A stretch of 12,911 bases of DNA. Source: JANXUC01 sp043782485 (GTDB lineage Bacteria > Acidobacteriota > Terriglobia > Terriglobales > Acidobacteriaceae). Positions 5,916 through 12,435 of this stretch are shown here, in pieces. The DNA lies in assembly GCA_043782485.1 (NCBI GenBank), contig JAYWAL010000092.1:1-12911 (forward strand). Direction: 5' to 3'. Numbering within the stretch: the first letter of the stretch is position 1; each line of letters begins with the position of its first letter. Under the pieces are notes generated by a model, which did no database searches, was not told the origin of the DNA, and worked only from the letters and a program-made list of their open reading frames with translations. Position numbers and translations under genes: made by a program.

Positions 5916-6001
5916 CTAGGGGCAAACCTGCTTCGCCCTTTACTCCTGCTTCGCCCTATACTTCATCCGCAAATCACGGCATTCTAAAGACTCCCACATG
6001 A
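5879..6001 (+). other. Speculative 40-codon leader ORF coupled to the ABC-F start
   Basis: A frame opening at TTG 5879 runs without stop to a TGA at 5999-6001, which overlaps the ABC-F ATG as ATGA. It spans both hairpins and the 18-bp repeat. Against it: the start would be TTG with no clear ribosome binding site, and short open frames are common in GC-rich DNA. For it: the ABC-F ATG itself has no Shine-Dalgarno sequence, so translational coupling would solve a real problem. Confidence 0.2.
5927..5962 (+). repeat. 18-bp tandem duplication before the ABC-F start
   Basis: cctgcttcgccctttact (5927-5944) is followed directly by cctgcttcgccctatact (5945-5962), 17 of 18 bases identical. The second copy ends 35 nt before the ABC-F ATG. 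In the frame that ends at 6001 it encodes PASPFT-PASPYT. Confidence 0.9.
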
Positions 6002-7956
6002 TCCAACTCACACGCGCAGGCAAGCGGTTCGGGCACAAGCTGCTGTTCGACGGCGCAGATTGGCAAATCAATCCCCGCGACCGCGTCGGCCTGGTCGGAG
6101 CCAACGGCACCGGCAAGACCACCCTCCTGCGCGTCCTGGCGGGCCTGGAATCACTCGACTACGGCTCCCACCAGGGGATGAAAAGCATTTCCGCTGGCTA
6201 CCTGCCTCAGGACGGCTTGGCCCTCAGCGGGGACACCGTCTTCGCCGAGTGCATGAAGGTTTTCAATGACTTACGAGCCATGGAACAGGAGATGGAAACC
6301 CTCTCCCACAGCCTGGCCGAACTCGACCCCGCCAGCGCCGAATATACCCAGGCGTCCGAGCGTCTACACCGTCTTCAGGACGAATTTCGCTTGCGGGATG
6401 GCTACGCCCTCGAAGCCAAAGCCGGGGCCGTCCTGGGCGGTCTGGGCTTCAGCAAAGGGGATTGGGCGCGACGCACGGAAGAGTTCTCCGGCGGCTGGCA
6501 AATGCGCATTGCCCTGGCCAAATTGCTGCTTCAACAACCGAATTTGCTCCTGCTCGACGAGCCCACCAACCACCTTGACCTCGAAGCCCGCAATTGGCTG
6601 GAAGATTACCTCCACAACTACCCCCACGCCTTCGTTTTAATCTCCCACGACCGCTTTTTCCTGGACGCGACGGTCGACCAGATCGCAGAAATCTGGAATA
6701 AGAAAGTGTATTTCTACAGCGGCAACTACGCCAAGTATCTGGACCAGAAAACCCAGCGTTTTGAACAACTTACGGCCGCCGCCAAGAACCAGCGCGAACG
6801 CATTGAGCAGCTGGAAATCTTCATCAACCGCTTCCGCTATCAGGCGACCAAAGCCAAACAGGTGCAAAGCCGGATCAAAGAGCTGGAAAAGATTGAGCGC
6901 ATTGAACTTCCGCCCGAAGAGAAGACCATCCACTTCACCTTTCCGCAGCCAAAGCCCAGCGGGCGGGCGGTGGTGGAACTGGTCGGCGCGGGCAAAAGCT
7001 ATGGGCCGAAGCAGGTGCTCGAAGGGGTGGACCTGGTAATCGAGCGCGGCGACCGCGTGGCGCTGGTTGGCGTGAACGGGGCGGGTAAGTCCACTCTAAT
7101 CAGACTGTTAGCCGGAACCGATGCGCTCACCGCAGGCGAATTCAAGCTCGGCCACAACGCCGAACCGGGCTACTTCGCGCAGGACCAGTACAAAGAGCTC
7201 GATACTGAAGCCCGCGTTCTCGAAGACCTCGGCCAATTCTCCCCGGTCTCGACGCAAACCGAGCTGCGGAGCCTACTCGGCTGCTTCCTCTTCCGCGACG
7301 ACGATGTTTTCAAGCCGATTGGCGTCCTCTCCGGCGGCGAGCGCAACCGCTACGCCCTGCTGCGGATGCTGTTGCGGCCCACCAACTTTCTGTTGCTCGA
7401 CGAGCCGACCAACCACCTCGACATGCGCGCCAAAGACGTTCTGCTCGACGCGCTACTCAAATACACCGGAACGGTAGTCTTTGTTTCCCATGATCGTTAT
7501 TTCATCGACAAGCTGGCGACACGAGTCTTTGAAGTGGCGGACGGGCATGTGCACATCTTCCCGGGAAATTACGAAGACTACCTGTGGCGGAAGCAGCACG
7601 GGGATGGCGCGAACGGCTCAGCGCAGGGGGCACAATCCAGCCCCGCGGTGGCGAGCGCCCAGTCAAGCATATCCAGCAACGGCCACGTGTCGGCGGCGAT
7701 TCCAGAAAACGCAGAGGCAAAAACCAAGCGCCTCAACCCTATCAAGCGGAAACAAATGGAACAACGCTCCCGGGAAATCGAAGACGACATCGCCCGCGTC
7801 GAAGCCGCGATTGCCATCTGCGAAAGCAGCCTGCTGAACTACGTGAGCGCGGAAGAGACTAAACGGCAGAATCTCGATTTGGAAAAACGCCGCGAAGAAC
7901 TTGCGAGTCTCATGACGGAGTGGGAAGACATTGGGCAAGCGCTGGAGGCGGGCTAA
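5998..7956 (+). CDS. ABC-F family ATPase (YheS/Uup-like), ribosome-associated
   Basis: A 652-residue soluble protein with two ABC domains and no membrane segment, the ABC-F architecture whose studied members bind the ribosomal E site and modulate translation. Domain 1: Walker A GANGTGKT (34-41), signature FSGGW (163-167), Walker B plus LLLLDEPTNHLD (183-194). The inter-domain linker (about 240-310) is the basic helical P-site tRNA interaction motif, with FRYQATKAKQVQSRIKELEK. Domain 2: Walker A GVNGAGKST (358-366), signature LSGGE (444-448), LLLDEPTNHLD (465-475), SHDR with the H-loop His near 498. A low-complexity spacer (535-575) leads to a C-terminal coiled coil (about 580-645), as in YheS and Uup. 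The resemblance is to housekeeping types, though a resistance role cannot be excluded. The ATG at 5998 fits the family N-terminus but lacks a Shine-Dalgarno sequence. Confidence 0.95.
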   Translation: MIQLTRAGKRFGHKLLFDGADWQINPRDRVGLVGANGTGKTTLLRVLAGLESLDYGSHQGMKSISAGYLPQDGLALSGDTVFAECMKVFNDLRAMEQEMETLSHSLAELDPASAEYTQASERLHRLQDEFRLRDGYALEAKAGAVLGGLGFSKGDWARRTEEFSGGWQMRIALAKLLLQQPNLLLLDEPTNHLDLEARNWLEDYLHNYPHAFVLISHDRFFLDATVDQIAEIWNKKVYFYSGNYAKYLDQKTQRFEQLTAAAKNQRERIEQLEIFINRFRYQATKAKQVQSRIKELEKIERIELPPEEKTIHFTFPQPKPSGRAVVELVGAGKSYGPKQVLEGVDLVIERGDRVALVGVNGAGKSTLIRLLAGTDALTAGEFKLGHNAEPGYFAQDQYKELDTEARVLEDLGQFSPVSTQTELRSLLGCFLFRDDDVFKPIGVLSGGERNRYALLRMLLRPTNFLLLDEPTNHLDMRAKDVLLDALLKYTGTVVFVSHDRYFIDKLATRVFEVADGHVHIFPGNYEDYLWRKQHGDGANGSAQGAQSSPAVASAQSSISSNGHVSAAIPENAEAKTKRLNPIKRKQMEQRSREIEDDIARVEAAIAICESSLLNYVSAEETKRQNLDLEKRREELASLMTEWEDIGQALEAG

Positions 7957-7971
7957 TCAAGGCCTGTGGAG

Positions 7972-7993
7972 GCACGGGCGTCCCCGCCCGTGC
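7972..7993 (+). terminator. Perfect GC hairpin after the ABC-F gene
   Basis: GCACGGGCG (7972-7980) and CGCCCGTGC (7985-7993) form a 9-bp perfect stem with a 4-nt loop, starting 15 nt after the ABC-F stop. It is followed by TCAAAACC rather than a T-run, so it may stop transcription weakly or act as a 3' stabiliser. I associate this sequence type with dispersed intergenic repeats in acidobacteria, which is recollection only. Confidence 0.5.
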
Positions 7994-8108
7994 TCAAAAC
8001 CGCAAGTTCCTAGCCCCAATCAAGCCTCGGCGAACCCATTTGACCCGCAAGTTCGACCATCCTTTTCTCGGCGGATATTTCTCCGAATCCGCAAACCTCA
8101 TCACCTGC

Positions 8109-8137
8109 TGGACAATTCGGTAATTTCTGTCTATACT
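8109..8137 (+). promoter_or_regulatory. Sigma-70-type promoter of the regulator-methyltransferase operon
   Basis: TGGACA (8109-8114), 17 nt, TATACT (8132-8137): one mismatch to consensus in each box, with optimal spacing. Transcription would begin near 8144, leaving a short leader of about 18 nt that contains the TGGAGGA ribosome binding site. Confidence 0.7.
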
Positions 8138-8145
8138 GAAATTAC
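8120..8145 (+). promoter_or_regulatory. Inverted repeat enclosing the -10, probable autoregulatory operator
   Basis: Arms GTAATTTC (8120-8127) and GAAATTAC (8138-8145) are exact reverse complements separated by 10 nt that include the TATACT box. A dimer bound here would block RNA polymerase. The adjacent GbsR/MarR-type gene starts 17 nt downstream, so it is the obvious candidate repressor. Confidence 0.65.
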
Positions 8146-8161
8146 AGTACTGGAGGAATCC

Positions 8162-8704
8162 ATGACTCTCTCCAAAGCCGCCCGCGAATTCATTCTGCAC
8201 TGGGGCGAGATGGGCAACCGCTGGGGCGTCAACCGTACCGTCGCCCAAGTCCATGCCCTGCTCTACCTCTCACCGGAACCGCTCACCGCCGAAGATATCG
8301 CCGACACGCTTTCCGTGGCTCGTTCCAACGTCAGCACCAGTCTGCGCGAATTGCAGAACTGGCAATTGGTCCAGCCCGCGCACCAGATGGGCGACCGGCG
8401 CGACTTCTTCTCCACGTCGCAGGACGTTTGGCAACTATTTCTCACGATCATCCAGCAGCGCGTGGAACGCGAAATTGAGCCGACCATTGCCGCGCTCAAC
8501 CGGCTCGCCATCGAAGCCCACGCGGAGAGGCAGCCCGAGGTGACTGAGCGAATCGCCGGCATGCACGCCTTCCTGCGCGAGTTGCATGGCTGGTATCAGC
8601 AGGTGTCGAAACTGCCTCCCAGCACGCTGCGCAGTCTGGTCCGAATGGGGGCAGGGATCACCAGATGGCTGCCGACCCCGCGCAAGACCAAGGGGGAGAA
8701 ATGA
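8162..8704 (+). CDS. GbsR/MarR-type winged-helix transcriptional regulator
   Basis: 180 residues. The ATG at 8162 is chosen because TGGAGGA lies 5 nt upstream and the promoter lies just before it; the frame stays open further upstream but would run through the promoter. The winged helix-turn-helix spans about 27-85: AQVHALLYLSPEPLTAEDIA, recognition helix region VARSNVSTSLRELQNWQLV, wing QMGDRRDFFST. A long helical region follows (about 88-160) and a basic tail (RKTKGEK). The opening AAREFILHWGEMGNRWGVNRTVAQVHALLYL matches the pattern of GbsR-family MarR relatives; the B. subtilis namesake represses glycine-betaine synthesis genes in response to choline. It overlaps the methyltransferase by 4 nt, so the two are co-transcribed. 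The ligand is unknown. Confidence 0.9.
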   Translation: MTLSKAAREFILHWGEMGNRWGVNRTVAQVHALLYLSPEPLTAEDIADTLSVARSNVSTSLRELQNWQLVQPAHQMGDRRDFFSTSQDVWQLFLTIIQQRVEREIEPTIAALNRLAIEAHAERQPEVTERIAGMHAFLRELHGWYQQVSKLPPSTLRSLVRMGAGITRWLPTPRKTKGEK

Positions 8705-9636
8705 TGGCCCAACCGATTGAAGTGGTTAGGGATGCAAGTGTTCTCATACTGGATCATGCAGCCACTTACGCGCCGTCTGAGCAACCCATCGGCCTCGAGC
8801 AATACTACAGCGAGGCCGGCCCGGACTACGCCGCCTGGAGCCGCGAGTTCAACATGCACTTCGGCTACTATCGCGCTGGCGCGAACCCTCTGCGCCGGGA
8901 AGCCATGCTGGAACAGATGAATGCGGAGGTGCTGGCGCGTTTGAAGCTGGGCGCGACCCCGGAACCGCGACTGCTTGACCTCGGCTGCGGGCTGGGTGCC
9001 ACGCTCCGCAGCTTTGCGCGTCGCCTGCCTCACGCGCAATTGCTGGGAGTGACGCGAGTTCCGTGGCAGGTGGAGCGCGCGCGTGAACTCAACGAAGCCG
9101 CTGGGTGCGGCGACCGGGCGCGCATCCTCGAAGGCGACTACGAAGGCACGACTCTGCCGAGCGCCGCCTACGACGGCGTGTATGCCCTGGAAAGCAGTTG
9201 CCATGCGCACGGCAATGATAAAGCCGCGTTCCTGGCCGAGGCACACCGCCTGCTGCGGCCCGGCGGACGACTCGTGGTCGCAGATGGCTTTCTCGCCGGA
9301 GGCCGGTTCGTGAGTGCGTTCCATAATCGAATCTATCGCAGACTCTGCGAGTGCTGGGTGGTCGAAGAGTTCGCGCATCTGGACCGCTTCACGGCACAGC
9401 TGGAACAGCTTGGCTACGCCGACATCACCATTGAGCACTTACAGCTCCGCGTTGCGCCTTCGGTAGCTCACGTCCCCTGGGTCACCTTAAAGTTCCTGCT
9501 TACCGATGTTGTGTTCGGCAGACGGAAGATGACCCGGGCGCGCTGGAACAATGTGCTGGCACCCGTTCTACTTCCGCTGGTCAGCGCACCACTCGGGCCG
9601 ATGACCTATTGCATGATCACCGCGAAGAAACGCTAG
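8701..9636 (+). CDS. Class I SAM-dependent methyltransferase (sterol/tocopherol-MT-like)
   Basis: 311 residues from the ATG at 8701, which overlaps the regulator stop as ATGA. The next codon is also ATG (8704) and lies slightly better behind the AGGGGGAG site, so either may be used. Rossmann motif I is LLDLGCGLGATL (91-102), with acidic/post motifs GVTRVPWQVERA and ILEGDYEGTTLP, and motif III region HRLLRPGGRLVVADGF (182-197). NMHFGYYRAG (51-60) and the segment ALESSCHAH (162-170) are typical of methyltransferases close to sterol C-24, tocopherol and glycine/sarcosine types. The C-terminal region (260-311) is hydrophobic and may contact a lipid substrate. Pairing with a GbsR-type regulator makes a small methylated osmolyte or a lipid plausible, but the substrate is not determined. 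Confidence 0.88.
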   Translation: MMAQPIEVVRDASVLILDHAATYAPSEQPIGLEQYYSEAGPDYAAWSREFNMHFGYYRAGANPLRREAMLEQMNAEVLARLKLGATPEPRLLDLGCGLGATLRSFARRLPHAQLLGVTRVPWQVERARELNEAAGCGDRARILEGDYEGTTLPSAAYDGVYALESSCHAHGNDKAAFLAEAHRLLRPGGRLVVADGFLAGGRFVSAFHNRIYRRLCECWVVEEFAHLDRFTAQLEQLGYADITIEHLQLRVAPSVAHVPWVTLKFLLTDVVFGRRKMTRARWNNVLAPVLLPLVSAPLGPMTYCMITAKKR

Positions 9637-9644
9637 GGGCTTCT

Positions 9645-9671
9645 GACCCAGCGGGTCCGTGTTTTCTGTTT
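9645..9671 (+). terminator. Weak hairpin plus T-rich tract after the methyltransferase gene
   Basis: gaccc-agc-gggtc (9645-9657) is followed by cgtgttttctgttt. It lies in the 73-nt gap between the convergent methyltransferase and katG genes, where a terminator is expected. The stem is only 5 bp and the T-tract is interrupted. Confidence 0.4.
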
Positions 9672-9709
9672 CCGCCCCTGCGATTTCCCTCGTGCACTCA
9701 CGTCTCCGT

Positions 9710-11896
9710 TTACATCGCCGCCAGATCGTAGCGATCCAAATTCATCACCTTGTTCCAAGCCGCCACGAAGTCCTCCACGAACGCTTCCTTCGAGTCGTCA
9801 CTGGCATAGACCTCCGCAAGCGCTCGCAGCTGCGAGTTGGAACCAAACAACAGATCGACACGCGTGCCCGTCCACTTGATTTCTCCCGTCGCCCGGTCCA
9901 GCCCATCAAACACGCCTTCGGAGGCCGAGGAAGGCTGCCACTTCGTCTTCATGTCGAGCAGGTTGACGAAGTAATCATTGGTCAGCGTCTCAGGACGGCT
10001 GGTGAGGACCCCGTGTTTGACCTGCCCAAAGTTCGCATTCAGCGCACGCATGCCGCCGATAAGAACCGTCATCTCGGGAGCCGTGAGCGTTAGCAACTGC
10101 GCCCGATCCACCAACAGTTCCTCCGCCGATAGGGTCTGACCGCTGCGGAGATAGTTGCGGAAACCATCGGCCACCGGCTCGAGCGGAGCGAAGGAGTGTA
10201 CGTCCGTCTGCTCCTGTGAAGCATCCGTGCGTCCCGGCGCGAAGGGAACCTTCACGTCGTGCCCGGCCTTCTTCGCAGCGGCCTCGACGGCTGCGCAGCC
10301 GCCCAGGACGATCAGATCCGCCAGCGATACCTTCTTCCCACCGGATTGCGTGCTGTTGAAATCGCGCTGGATCGCACCCAGCGTTTCGAGAGCCTTCGCC
10401 AGTGCAGCCGGCTGGTTCACTTCCCAATCTCTTTGCGGCATAAGGCTGATGCGCGCGCCGTTCGCCCCGCCACGCTTATCCGAGCCGCGGAACGTCGACG
10501 CCGACGCCCAGGCCGTGGTAACCAGTTGGGAGATCGAGAGTCCGGAGGCGAGGATCTTGGCCTTCAAGGCAGCGATGTCCTGCTCGCCAATCAGCGCATG
10601 ATCCACTGCGGGAACAGGGTCCTGCCACAGCAACGGCTGGGCGGGTACCAGCGGGCCCAGGTACCGCACGTGGGGTCCCATGTCGCGGTGCGTCAGCTTG
10701 AACCAAGCCTTAGCAAAGGCATCCGCGAACTCATCCGGATGCTCATAGAACCGCCGCGAAATCTTTTCGTACGCGGGATCGAATCGTAACGAGAGGTCCG
10801 TAGTCAGCATGGCGGGCGCATGACGCCGGGAAGGATCGTGCGCATCCGGCACCGTACCGGCACCGCCGCCATTTTTCGGTGTCCACTGGTGCGCACCGGC
10901 CGGGCTCTTGGTCAGTTCCCACTCGAAGCTGAACAGGTTCGTGAAGTAGTTGTTGCTCCACTTCGTGGGCGTTGTGGTCCAAGTAACTTCCAGGCCGCTG
11001 CCAATCGTATCGACCCCTTTTCCTGTTCCAAATTTGTTGTTCCAGCCAAGGCCCTGCTCTTCGATTCCCGCCGATTCCGGCTCCGAGCCCACCAGCTTCG
11101 TGTCGCCAGCGCCGTGAGTCTTGCCGAAGGTGTGACCGCCGGCAATCAGCGCAACCGTCTCTTCGTCATTCATCGCCATGCGGAGGAACGTCTCGCGAAT
11201 ATCGCGTGCCGCGGCCAGGGGATCCGGGTTCCCATTCGGCCCTTCCGGATTCACATAGATCAAGCCCATCTGGACCGCCGCAAGCGGATTGTCGAGCTGG
11301 CGATCGCCGCTGTAACGCTGGTCGCCCAACCACTTGCCTTCCGGCCCCCAGAAAATGTCTTCTCCCGGTTCCCAAACATCTTCGCGCCCGCCGCCAAAAC
11401 CAAAGGTCTTGAAACCCATCGAGTCCAAAGCCACGTTCCCGGCCAGTACCATCAGGTCGGCCCAGGAAAGCTTCCGGCCATACTTTTGCTTCACTGGCCA
11501 CAGCAGCCGCCGAGCTTTGTCCAGGTTCACGTTGTCCGGCCAGCTGTTGAGCGGCGCAAAACGCTGTGTTCCGGAACCGGCACCGCCACGACCATCGCCA
11601 ATGCGGTACGTACCGGCGCTGTGCCACGCCATACGAATTAAGAACGGCCCGTAGTGGCCATAGTCGGCTGGCCACCACTCCTGCGAGTCCGTCATCAGGG
11701 CTGTTAGGTCCTTGATCACTGCATTCAGGTCGAGGCTCTTAAACTCTTCCGCGTAGTTAAACTTCGCGTCCATCGGATCAGACAAAGTAGAGTTCTGGTG
11801 CAGGATCTTGAGGTTGAGCTGATTCGGCCACCAGTCGGCATTCGTTCTGGCTCCGGCTGCGGTAGGTTGAAACGGGCACTTCGCTTCGGTCGACAT
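9710..11896 (-). CDS. katG: Catalase-peroxidase KatG
   Basis: A 728-residue bifunctional haem catalase-peroxidase that destroys hydrogen peroxide; full length for the family. The N-terminal active domain has the distal triad Arg88, Trp91, His92 (RMAWHSAGTYR), proximal His255 (GGHTFGKTHGAG), Trp306 (EVTWTTTP) and the Asp in TTDLSL (about 367). The Trp91-Tyr214-Met240 set needed for the Met-Tyr-Trp adduct of the catalase activity is intact (GLIYVNPEG, LRMAMNDEE). The C-terminal half (about 430-728) is the haem-less duplicated domain. No signal peptide, so cytoplasmic. The ATG at 11896 has AAGGAAGG upstream. It lies 64 nt downstream of perR on the same strand. I see no convincing separate promoter or PerR box in that gap, so co-transcription from the peroxide-responsive perR promoter is likely. 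Confidence 0.98.
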   Translation of the reverse strand: MSTEAKCPFQPTAAGARTNADWWPNQLNLKILHQNSTLSDPMDAKFNYAEEFKSLDLNAVIKDLTALMTDSQEWWPADYGHYGPFLIRMAWHSAGTYRIGDGRGGAGSGTQRFAPLNSWPDNVNLDKARRLLWPVKQKYGRKLSWADLMVLAGNVALDSMGFKTFGFGGGREDVWEPGEDIFWGPEGKWLGDQRYSGDRQLDNPLAAVQMGLIYVNPEGPNGNPDPLAAARDIRETFLRMAMNDEETVALIAGGHTFGKTHGAGDTKLVGSEPESAGIEEQGLGWNNKFGTGKGVDTIGSGLEVTWTTTPTKWSNNYFTNLFSFEWELTKSPAGAHQWTPKNGGGAGTVPDAHDPSRRHAPAMLTTDLSLRFDPAYEKISRRFYEHPDEFADAFAKAWFKLTHRDMGPHVRYLGPLVPAQPLLWQDPVPAVDHALIGEQDIAALKAKILASGLSISQLVTTAWASASTFRGSDKRGGANGARISLMPQRDWEVNQPAALAKALETLGAIQRDFNSTQSGGKKVSLADLIVLGGCAAVEAAAKKAGHDVKVPFAPGRTDASQEQTDVHSFAPLEPVADGFRNYLRSGQTLSAEELLVDRAQLLTLTAPEMTVLIGGMRALNANFGQVKHGVLTSRPETLTNDYFVNLLDMKTKWQPSSASEGVFDGLDRATGEIKWTGTRVDLLFGSNSQLRALAEVYASDDSKEAFVEDFVAAWNKVMNLDRYDLAAM

Positions 11897-11960
11897 GATG
11901 TTTCCTTCCTTAATTAGAACGGGGACTAAACTACGAACTCGTCTGATTCATTAAAAGCAT

Positions 11961-12389
11961 TTACGCCGAGGCATGGCAGCGCGGACAGATACCGAACACC
12001 TCGACCAACGGCTGCGTCACATCAAAACCAGCCGGAAGTTGCGGGGCCAGCTTTTTGAAATCGATGAAATCACCTTCAATATCCTGCACGGATTTGCAGC
12101 GAGAGCACACCAGATGGTGGTGCGGCTTGAGATTGCCATCCACGCGCAACGTGGACGCATGTGGCGTGACCTCGCGCAACAACCCGCATTCGATGAACAG
12201 GCGCAAATTGTTATAGATCGTGGCGAGAGAAATGGATGGAATGCGACGCCGAACCGCGGCGTAAATATCTTCCGGAGAATAGTGCCCGTGGGAAGCGACG
12301 ACGGCTTCGTAGACCACTTGACGCTGGTGCGTCACCGCCAAGCCATGCTTGTCGGCCAGTTCCCGGAACTGTTCATGAGTGAGGCGCAT
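11961..12389 (-). CDS. perR: PerR-type peroxide-sensing Fur-family repressor
   Basis: 142 residues. N-terminal winged helix with LAVTHQRQVVYEAV and recognition helix SLATIYNNLRLF (about 54-65), C-terminal dimerisation domain. Structural zinc site: C95-x2-C98 and C135-x2-C138. Regulatory metal ligands of B. subtilis PerR (H37, D85, H91, H93, D104) align with H36, D84, H90, H92 and D103. The Asp at the last position is the residue linked to peroxide sensing in PerR, in place of the Glu typical of Fur. It sits directly upstream of katG, and a PerR box overlaps its own promoter. The ATG at 12389 has no Shine-Dalgarno sequence, and the predicted transcript start is about 10 nt upstream, so translation may be close to leaderless. 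A Fur role is possible but less likely. Confidence 0.9.
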   Translation of the reverse strand: MRLTHEQFRELADKHGLAVTHQRQVVYEAVVASHGHYSPEDIYAAVRRRIPSISLATIYNNLRLFIECGLLREVTPHASTLRVDGNLKPHHHLVCSRCKSVQDIEGDFIDFKKLAPQLPAGFDVTQPLVEVFGICPRCHASA

Positions 12390-12399
12390 GATTATTGAA

Positions 12400-12414
12400 T
12401 AAGAATGATTATAA
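12400..12414 (-). promoter_or_regulatory. PerR box over the perR -10 element
   Basis: Minus strand TTATAATCATTCTTA matches the PerR box TTATAATNATTATAA at 12 of 14 defined positions. It contains the whole -10 TATAAT, so binding would shut the promoter. This fits autorepression relieved by peroxide. Confidence 0.75.
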
Positions 12415-12435
12415 AACGATAAATCGCCGTGTCAA
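12408..12435 (-). promoter_or_regulatory. Consensus sigma-70 promoter of perR(-katG)
   Basis: Minus strand TTGACA (12435-12430), 16 nt, TATAAT (12413-12408): both boxes match the consensus perfectly. The -35 lies on the last codons of alkA. The predicted transcript begins near 12400, about 11 nt before the perR ATG. Confidence 0.8.

Larger units (their letters stand above)
5593..5997. other. Divergent intergenic region between the TonB receptor and the ABC-F gene
   Basis: 405 bases with no convincing conventional gene. The left 150 bases (receptor side) hold five 14-bp repeats and a perfect AT-rich palindrome, in a stretch noticeably more AT-rich than its surroundings. The middle carries the short palindrome agggct-tc-agccct (5789-5802). 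The right 130 bases (ABC-F side) hold two hairpins and an 18-bp tandem duplication. Control elements for both genes must lie here. Confidence 0.85.

Noticed and set aside
7931..8161. N-terminal extension of the GbsR/MarR regulator into the ABC-F 3' end
   Set aside because: It runs through the GC hairpin, promoter and operator; the ATG at 8162 has an ideal ribosome binding site and fits the family's N-terminus.
8596..9438. 280-codon open frame on the minus strand within the methyltransferase region
   Set aside because: It lies opposite a protein with clear SAM-methyltransferase motifs and the regulator's C-terminus; its own translation has no recognisable domain. Long antisense frames are expected in GC-rich DNA.
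10820..11641. 273-codon open frame on the plus strand within katG
   Set aside because: Antisense shadow of an unmistakable KatG; the translation is Arg/Pro/Ala-rich without domain pattern.
11897..11960. Second PerR box or dedicated promoter for katG
   Set aside because: AT-rich stretches such as TTTTAATGA occur, but none matches TTATAATNATTATAA well and no paired -35/-10 could be defended.
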